Source: Aphanomyces cochlioides (taxonomy: Eukaryota > Oomycota > Saprolegniomycetes > Saprolegniales > Verrucalvaceae). From it: DNA of 64,000 nucleotides. The DNA is taken from contig JAHQRK010000030.1 of NCBI GenBank assembly GCA_019828595.1, positions 1-64,000 on the forward strand, given 5' to 3'. Made by a program: the position numbers and the translations under genes. The notes under the pieces are model-generated. The model ran no database searches. It was not told the DNA's origin and was given only the letters and a program-made list of their open reading frames with translations. Positions within the stretch are counted from its first letter, which is position 1. Every line of letters starts with the position of its first letter. This document shows, piece after piece, positions 60,528 to 64,000 of the stretch.

Positions 60528-63053
60528 TCAATTGGAGTCTGCATTGTCACCATCGCCAAGTTCTTTGTAGTCGAGTTCAGGAGCCTTTTCGTCCGGAAGT
60601 AAAGTTAACAAGGCATCAGTATCCGAGTCAAAACACTTCGTAGGGTCAATTGTTTGGAGTGCCAGATCTTTCACAATATGGCTCAACTCTTCTTCAATTT
60701 TATGATGTTGCACCAGGTTTCCAGCAGCAGGACTGGAAATTAATTTAATCAAGGAGGCGTCCGTGATTAAATTGCAATTGGGCCAACGGTGGACTTTGTC
60801 TTTCAGGCACAGATTAATATACTCATCGTTCGTATAAGCTTCAGGTGCTCTGTTGGACAGAAATAGATCGATTGCTGCTAGAGATCTTCTCATGTGGTAG
60901 TCTTCGTCATTTGGACACAAACTTTGGAATAGATTTGTGGGGCTGTAATTTTCAGGAGGAGGATGGCCATGCTGTTTTTGGTAGTACGAGGTAAATCGTT
61001 CTTCATCAATAGCTTGCATGGGATTTTCTCCAGCCATTAAACGTATAATTCCTCTCGAGGCAATTAAATTGGATGCGATTTTGCGAGATTTTGGGTCCAT
61101 ATAGATATTTCCAATAAAGCCAGGTTGGTTGAGGGTTTCATCATGAAATACCAATGGGTTGGTGGATTCATTCAGTTTTTTCTTCAGCTCTGTGATTTGA
61201 GCCTTCACTTTGGCTCCTGCTGGTTTCGTAGAGGCTGGAATTTTTTTGGGTATCGTTGATTTTGGGGACGAAGCAGGACGTTTTTTGGGCGTGTCGGTAG
61301 GAACGATATCAAGATGGAATCGAGGAACCGTTGTGCCTGATGTTGTCACGTCAGAGTCGTCTGAGCTGAGGATAGCGAATCGATTTTGTGTTGGAATCGA
61401 GGTAGCTGATATTTTGTATTGGGGACCTTGAATAAAACCGGCTCGAGTTGGTTTAAATTCGTCCTGGGATAAATTGGGTTTGTCTGTGAGAATAATATTA
61501 TTCTCGCTCGAGCCCTTGGGTGATTGTGGAGGATTTAATATCTTCTTGGGTTGAGCTACCATTTCTTCCTCTTCGATATTTGATTTCTCCTCTTGTTCCA
61601 TGTCCACATCGCTTGACAGGTCGACAAAGTTTTCCTTGCCATTTTGATTTTCCTTGGGATCGGCATTAGGGGATTCGGAGTTTCCAGTTGTGCCAGTATT
61701 TTCCTTCGGGGTGTTGGGTGGTTGGTTTTCTGTCGATGGATTTTCGGGAGCATCAGTCTTTTCCTCTGTAGCGTTTTCCTCGACATGGTCTGTATTCTTT
61801 TTAGCGTCGTCTTTTTGTTTGGCTTTTTCCAGTCTAGCTTGAACGCTGGGAGGGACCGTTTGATTGAGGGACCGAATTTTATGTTGAAAAACATAAACTT
61901 GGTTTTGGATCTCGATTTCTCTCAGAGGCTCGCCTCCATCATCTGGTACCAATGCCAAAGGAGGAGTTTCGGAGTCAAAAAGGACTCGAAATTGGGTCGA
62001 GCGTAATAAATTGTCAGTACTGGGGTTAAAACCAACAATGACGCAGTGAGTGAGCTCTTCCAACTTTTTCAAAATCGCTTTTTGAATATCGTGATCCACC
62101 AGGTTGTTGAAAGTAATAAAATAAAGTTTCGAGTGGGGAGAATATTCAGGCACAGTAAATTCTTGTTTTCCCAGACGAAGGGAGGTTCCACAAGTTTTGC
62201 GCAATAGATCATCGTCATAAAACGTCAAAGAGAGAGTAGTCGGGTTTTTCTTGTGGAACAGAATTTCCTTGAATTTCGATTCCCAAAGCGTACCCGGGTT
62301 TTGGGTAATTAAATTCGCTCGGATTTGGTAGTCCTTGACTTGACGGAAAGCTTCTCCCAGAGGAATGTCCACAGTGCAAGCCTTCGATGATGGAGTTTTC
62401 AAGATGTCTTCAATGAATTCATCCATAGCAGTAGGGTTTTGGCGGAATTCTCGAGCTTGTCGAATTAATTCTTCCAATTCAGAGTCGTCAATGGGATGCC
62501 CACCAGTGTTGCGAACCAATTGGGTTTTCACATGGCGGGCTCCTTCCCAGACATTATTTTTCTTCGAGTTGGTTTTTTTGCCTTCGTTGTTGGACGAAGC
62601 TTGTTTTTTGGGGTTGGAGGGTTTGGCAGGAGAGTTTGTCCCATCTTTGGAGGGATTTTTCGAATTAGGTAAAACTCGTCCATGAGGGGTGCCGTCAGGA
62701 TGGGTAATATTCTCCCCAGGCTTGTCAGAATCCTTGGGTAATTTGCCACCATTGGCGTCAGAGGCAGGTTTTTCGTTGGAACCATTAATATCCATACCCA
62801 TTCCTGCATCATCGGGTCCATTTTTTTTGTCCATATTTGGACCAGTGTCACCACCTAAGTCAACACCATCTTGGTTGGAAACATTTTCCCTACGAAGAGA
62901 GTCGGACGCAGCGGCGCTGTTCCTAGAGGAAGGAGGTTTTTCAGCGGCTTCTCGGCTCGGACCGGGCGTCGCTTGGCTAGAGTCAGGCGTCGATTCACGT
63001 TGAGCGAATCGAGACACCGTCGAAAGGATGGTTTTTTCCGCGCTAGAGGCCAT
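60528..63053 (-). CDS. LINE A ORF1: RNA-binding protein (A4)
   Basis: 841 residues, uninterrupted from the ATG at 63053, with the same domain plan as the copy at 33982-36507: disordered basic N-terminus, RRM-like centre, charged linker and C-terminal domain with NRAPEAYTND. It differs from that copy at a few residues (ELIRQA for ELTRQA near residue 197). Confidence 0.88.
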   Translation of the reverse strand: MASSAEKTILSTVSRFAQRESTPDSSQATPGPSREAAEKPPSSRNSAAASDSLRRENVSNQDGVDLGGDTGPNMDKKNGPDDAGMGMDINGSNEKPASDANGGKLPKDSDKPGENITHPDGTPHGRVLPNSKNPSKDGTNSPAKPSNPKKQASSNNEGKKTNSKKNNVWEGARHVKTQLVRNTGGHPIDDSELEELIRQAREFRQNPTAMDEFIEDILKTPSSKACTVDIPLGEAFRQVKDYQIRANLITQNPGTLWESKFKEILFHKKNPTTLSLTFYDDDLLRKTCGTSLRLGKQEFTVPEYSPHSKLYFITFNNLVDHDIQKAILKKLEELTHCVIVGFNPSTDNLLRSTQFRVLFDSETPPLALVPDDGGEPLREIEIQNQVYVFQHKIRSLNQTVPPSVQARLEKAKQKDDAKKNTDHVEENATEEKTDAPENPSTENQPPNTPKENTGTTGNSESPNADPKENQNGKENFVDLSSDVDMEQEEKSNIEEEEMVAQPKKILNPPQSPKGSSENNIILTDKPNLSQDEFKPTRAGFIQGPQYKISATSIPTQNRFAILSSDDSDVTTSGTTVPRFHLDIVPTDTPKKRPASSPKSTIPKKIPASTKPAGAKVKAQITELKKKLNESTNPLVFHDETLNQPGFIGNIYMDPKSRKIASNLIASRGIIRLMAGENPMQAIDEERFTSYYQKQHGHPPPENYSPTNLFQSLCPNDEDYHMRRSLAAIDLFLSNRAPEAYTNDEYINLCLKDKVHRWPNCNLITDASLIKLISSPAAGNLVQHHKIEEELSHIVKDLALQTIDPTKCFDSDTDALLTLLPDEKAPELDYKELGDGDNADSN

Positions 63054-63134
63054 GACGTTGTCGAAAGCACCTAAAAAGCAAGATTTTCCGTTGGGGGGCT
63101 GTGGTAGTTTAACCTACAAAGCAAAAACGAAAGT
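63054..63134 (-). other. LINE A 5' UTR (A4)
   Basis: 81 bases, same as the other copies. Confidence 0.6.
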
Positions 63135-63177
63135 CCCGCATGCTAAGCGGGCGCTCTACCATCTGAGCTACATCCCC
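63135..63177 (-). pseudogene. tRNA-Ala(AGC) 5' part
   Basis: Nucleotides 1-43; partner of 53861-53906. Confidence 0.92.
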
Positions 63178-63863
63178 TTTTTACTGTTCTTTTGTGTCTG
63201 TGCATCAAGTCCGCCAAATCGTCCACTTTCTTGTTCTTGTCTGTACAAGGATAGATTGTGACGACCCTTTTGCAACCAGGCATTCGTCGTGTCTACGGGA
63301 TACTTGTATGCCAAAATGTCCCGTGGAGACTGTCGATTTCTTGTCGGCTTGTTGGAGAACTCGTTGGTGTGGATGAAGCTGTTGCAAACCCGTTTTTTGA
63401 CAGTACGTCGATTTCTGGTCGTCTTTTTTTGGTATCTGAGGGTGTGAATCGATAGAGCTTTTCAAAAGCAAGAGTTTGCAAGTAGTTTGAGGTCAATCGG
63501 AGCAATATTGCAAAAGTTATGAGCAAAAAACGATTTCGACCGATGGGACACGAACCGTTCACACCAAAAAGTGTCAAGCGATTGACAACAAAAGAGATGT
63601 TTTCTATCCTTCTTTATCCATGTGACGCGACCACAAACACCATTCAAAGTGCTGTACACATTCTGGTTCAACCATTTCATTGCACATCGACCAAGTGATT
63701 CCAAGAAATATACTGTTCAAAGTCTAACTGTTATATTTTCCATTGTGGACAGTGTATACTTGTCAAGTTGAATACAGATAATGTTGGAAAAGAAGTGTCC
63801 TACAGAGGTGAAAAGGAGATCGCGTGAAAGAGTAGTGTCCTGAATAGAAAGAAGCTAAAAAGA
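63178..63863. other. tRNA-unit spacer, last copy
   Basis: 686 bp, same spacer as in the array; no gene seen. The T5 stop is at 63857-63861. Confidence 0.8.
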
Positions 63864-63935
63864 TGCGCCTGCCGGGAGTCGAACCCGGGATGTCACGGCC
63901 ACAACGTGAAGTACTGACCACTATACTACAGACGC
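63864..63935 (-). tRNA. tRNA-His(GTG)
   Basis: Identical to the reference copy at 8731-8802. Confidence 0.96.
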
Positions 63936-63936
63936 C

Positions 63937-63982
63937 TGGAGAAGCAGGGTATCGATCCCTGTACCTCCCGCATGCTAAGCGG
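63937..63982 (-). pseudogene. tRNA-Ala(AGC) 3' part, interrupted by a further LINE A
   Basis: Nucleotides 28-73; duplication 63967-63982. Its 5' partner lies beyond the right edge. Confidence 0.9.
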
Positions 63983-64000
63983 TTAACTGAGTATATTAAA
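63983..64000 (-). mobile_element. LINE A copy A5, first 18 bases of its 3' end
   Basis: The bases match the LINE A 3' terminus (and not the SINE terminus, which differs at positions 3 and 5), so a fifth LINE A insertion, full or truncated, continues past the window. Confidence 0.8.

Larger units (their letters stand above)
53907..63134 (-). mobile_element. LINE A copy A4, full length
   Basis: 9228 bp, same site and orientation as A2 and A3, with a 16 bp duplication (53891-53906 and 63135-63150). ORF1 is open; ORF2 has one frameshift. A few substitutions (for example near 54437, 54507 and 54763) show it is a distinct copy and not an assembly duplicate of A3. Confidence 0.96.

Overview
This is nuclear DNA of a eukaryote made almost entirely of a tandem tRNA-gene array and the retrotransposons that have invaded it. 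I lean towards a filamentous or unicellular protist such as an oomycete, judging from the style of the L1/Tx1-like LINE proteins, but nothing in the window fixes the species. There is no ordinary host protein-coding gene.

Host backbone. The ancestral unit is about 0.83 kb, read on the minus strand: tRNA-Ala(AGC), one G, tRNA-His(GTG), a T5 stop, then about 686 bp of non-coding spacer. Twelve tRNA-His genes are present, and eleven look intact. All thirteen tRNA-Ala genes visible, whole or in part, are split at the same nucleotide in the anticodon arm, each flanked by a 16-18 bp copy of the anticodon stem-loop.

Invaders of the anticodon-arm site, same strand as the tRNAs: (1) LINE A, 9.2 kb, with ORF1 (RRM-like RNA-binding protein), ORF2 (APE endonuclease, reverse transcriptase, Cys/His finger) and a 2.4 kb 3' UTR. 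Copies lie at 1-4758 (partial, decayed), 17285-26511, 27360-36588, 53907-63134, and one begins at 63983. A 5'-truncated copy lies at 5607-8002. (2) A 355-359 bp SINE with a tRNA-Thr-like head and a tail matching LINE A's 3' end, present seven times (8850-16436) because the unit carrying it was tandemly amplified.

Invaders of a second site in the same gene, opposite strand: LINE B type elements sit at tRNA-Ala nucleotides 1-14 and duplicate those 14 bp. Three stand head to tail at 36634-53087: B1 (7.3 kb, two ORFs), B2 (413 bp, only the end of an ORF) and B3 (8.7 kb, two ORFs).

How it fits together. Two LINE lineages aim at different parts of one tRNA gene in opposite orientations, and a SINE appears to borrow LINE A's machinery. 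LINE A, B1 and B3 share a nine-base motif in the 3' arm of a terminal hairpin (the SINE keeps eight of the bases), and their ORF1 proteins share a C-terminal segment I do not recognise. Only the LINE A copy at 27360-36588 has both ORFs open with ATG starts among the A copies; B1 is also open. The array looks like a sink for site-specific retrotransposons in which tRNA-Ala is sacrificed while the downstream tRNA-His is kept.
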